This document shows positions 32,479 to 33,475 of a stretch of DNA of 33,475 nucleotides, piece after piece. The notes under the pieces were generated by a model. It had not been told where the DNA came from. It saw only the letters and a program-made list of their open reading frames with translations, and made no database searches. Position numbers and translations under genes: made by a program. How positions within the stretch are numbered: position 1 is the stretch's first letter; the number at the start of each line of letters is the position of its first letter. Source of the DNA: Wenzhouxiangellaceae bacterium (GTDB taxonomy: Bacteria > Pseudomonadota > Gammaproteobacteria > Xanthomonadales > Wenzhouxiangellaceae); contig REEQ01000043.1 in the NCBI GenBank assembly GCA_007695005.1, forward strand, positions 1-33,475. Direction: 5' to 3'.

Positions 32479-33475
32479 ATGCAGATCATCATTCTCGGCG
32501 CCGGACAGGTCGGCAGCGGCATGGCCCGTAGCCTGTCGCGCGAGGAAAATGACATCACCGTGGTCGATACCGACCCCGATCGCCTGCGTGAATTGCAGGA
32601 AAAACTCGATATCCGCACCGTCCTTGGCCATGCCGCCCACCCGCAGACCCTGTTCCGGGCCGGGATCGAGGATGCCGACCTGCTGATTGCGCTGACCAAC
32701 TCCGACGAGACCAACATGGTCGCCTGTCAGGTCGCCTACTCCCTGTTCAATACGCCGACCAAGGTAGCCCGGGTGCGCGCCGCTGACTACCTGGCCCATC
32801 CTGAGCTGTTCAATCGCGAGCACGCGCCGATTGATGTGCTGATCAGCCCGGAAAAGCTGGTGACCGATCATGTCCAGCGCCTGATCGAATACCCCGGCGC
32901 GCTGCAGGTGCTGGATTTTGCCGACGGCCGCGCGCAGCTGGTCGCGACCCGCGCTTTCCACGATGGGCCGCTGGTTGGTCGCGAGCTGAAGTCTCTGCGC
33001 GAGAATCTTCCCGCCGGCGTTGATGCCCGGGTTGCCGCGATCTTTCGCAATGACAGGGCAATCATGCCCGAGGGCGACACGGTCATTGAAGTCGATGACA
33101 TCGTTTTCTTTCTCGCCGCCACCCGCGATATTCCCCTGGTCATGCGCGAGCTCAGGCGAATGGGCCGGCCGGCCACCCGCATCATGCTGGCCGGCGGCGG
33201 CAACATCGGCTCCAACCTGGCGCGACGACTGGAGCGCAAGCATCATGTCAAGATCATCGAACGCGATGCGCGCCAGGCCGAGCTGGTCGCCGACGAGCTC
33301 GATACCACCATCGTGCTGGTCGGCGACTGCGCCGATGAAGACCTGCTGCACGAGGAAGGCATCGACGAGATCGATGTCTACTGCGCGCTGACCAATGACG
33401 ATGAGGCCAACATCCTGTCTTCCATGCTGGCCAAGCGCATGGGTGCCGACAAGGTCATTACCCTGATCAATCGCC
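32479..33475 (+). CDS. trkA: Trk potassium uptake regulatory protein TrkA, 3' end beyond window
   Basis: The frame opens at ATG 32479 and stays open to the window edge, about 332 residues of a protein usually near 458. It starts MQIIILGAGQVGSGMARSLS, an NAD-binding Rossmann fold, followed by ITVVDTDPDRL and an RCK-C segment (VGRELKSLRENLP and VIEVDDIVFFLA). A second NAD fold begins with IMLAGGGNIGSNLARRLERK near 235. This duplicated RCK layout is that of TrkA, the peripheral gating subunit of the TrkH/TrkG potassium transporter. It sits 35 bases after the ntrX-like gene, as in the rsmB-ntrYX-trkA order seen in related bacteria, and is probably co-transcribed. Confidence 0.94.
   Translation, partial: MQIIILGAGQVGSGMARSLSREENDITVVDTDPDRLRELQEKLDIRTVLGHAAHPQTLFRAGIEDADLLIALTNSDETNMVACQVAYSLFNTPTKVARVRAADYLAHPELFNREHAPIDVLISPEKLVTDHVQRLIEYPGALQVLDFADGRAQLVATRAFHDGPLVGRELKSLRENLPAGVDARVAAIFRNDRAIMPEGDTVIEVDDIVFFLAATRDIPLVMRELRRMGRPATRIMLAGGGNIGSNLARRLERKHHVKIIERDARQAELVADELDTTIVLVGDCADEDLLHEEGIDEIDVYCALTNDDEANILSSMLAKRMGADKVITLINR

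Overview
The window reads as ordinary chromosomal sequence from a high-GC gammaproteobacterium. The gene set (cysJIH with a divergent siroheme synthase, an S-box riboswitch before metX-metB, smg-dprA next to def-fmt-rsmB, and a rsmB-DUF4390-ntrYX-trkA run) resembles the Xanthomonadales/Lysobacterales and Wenzhouxiangella-type bacteria. That placement is an inference from gene content and order; I could not search a database. There are 28 protein genes. Two are cut by the window edges: a radical SAM enzyme on the left and trkA on the right. I see no tRNA, rRNA, CRISPR array, transposase or prophage gene.

Left third (1-9.2 kb): sulfur metabolism. Siroheme synthase cysG diverges from the tightly overlapping cysJ-cysI-cysH operon, so the cofactor gene sits beside the sulfite reductase that needs siroheme. 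After a 415-base gap come metX and metB. The gap holds a degenerate interspersed repeat, a candidate promoter, a well-conserved SAM-I (S-box) riboswitch and a region that could hide the metX ribosome binding site. Together these genes take PAPS to sulfide and start methionine synthesis.

Middle (9.2-20.1 kb): a mosaic of short units. recQ, an SGNH hydrolase and hemH lie on the minus strand. A secreted protein with an IPTL-CTERM-like tail and tatABC follow on the plus strand. A BPSS1780-type membrane protein and a LOG-family phosphoribohydrolase form a minus-strand pair. A lipoprotein cytochrome c and a rhomboid protease are coupled on the plus strand. An unrecognised membrane-anchored protein and hemF lie on the minus strand. 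hemH and hemF are both haem-pathway genes but are not in one operon.

Right third (20.1-33.5 kb): conserved housekeeping. A minus-strand block (LysM protein, dprA, smg, topA) diverges at an AT-rich spacer from a plus-strand block (def, fmt, rsmB, DUF4390, ntrY-like kinase, ntrX-like regulator, trkA). Most neighbours here touch or overlap.

No new multi-gene system stands out. The points most worth a second look are the metX riboswitch with its possible Shine-Dalgarno switch, an NtrX-like regulator whose AAA+ domain has lost the sigma-54 contact loop and arginine-finger residues, a degenerate repeat that appears to form the CysG C-terminus, the IPTL-CTERM-like secreted protein, and an orphan protein ending in a perfect 22-base palindrome.
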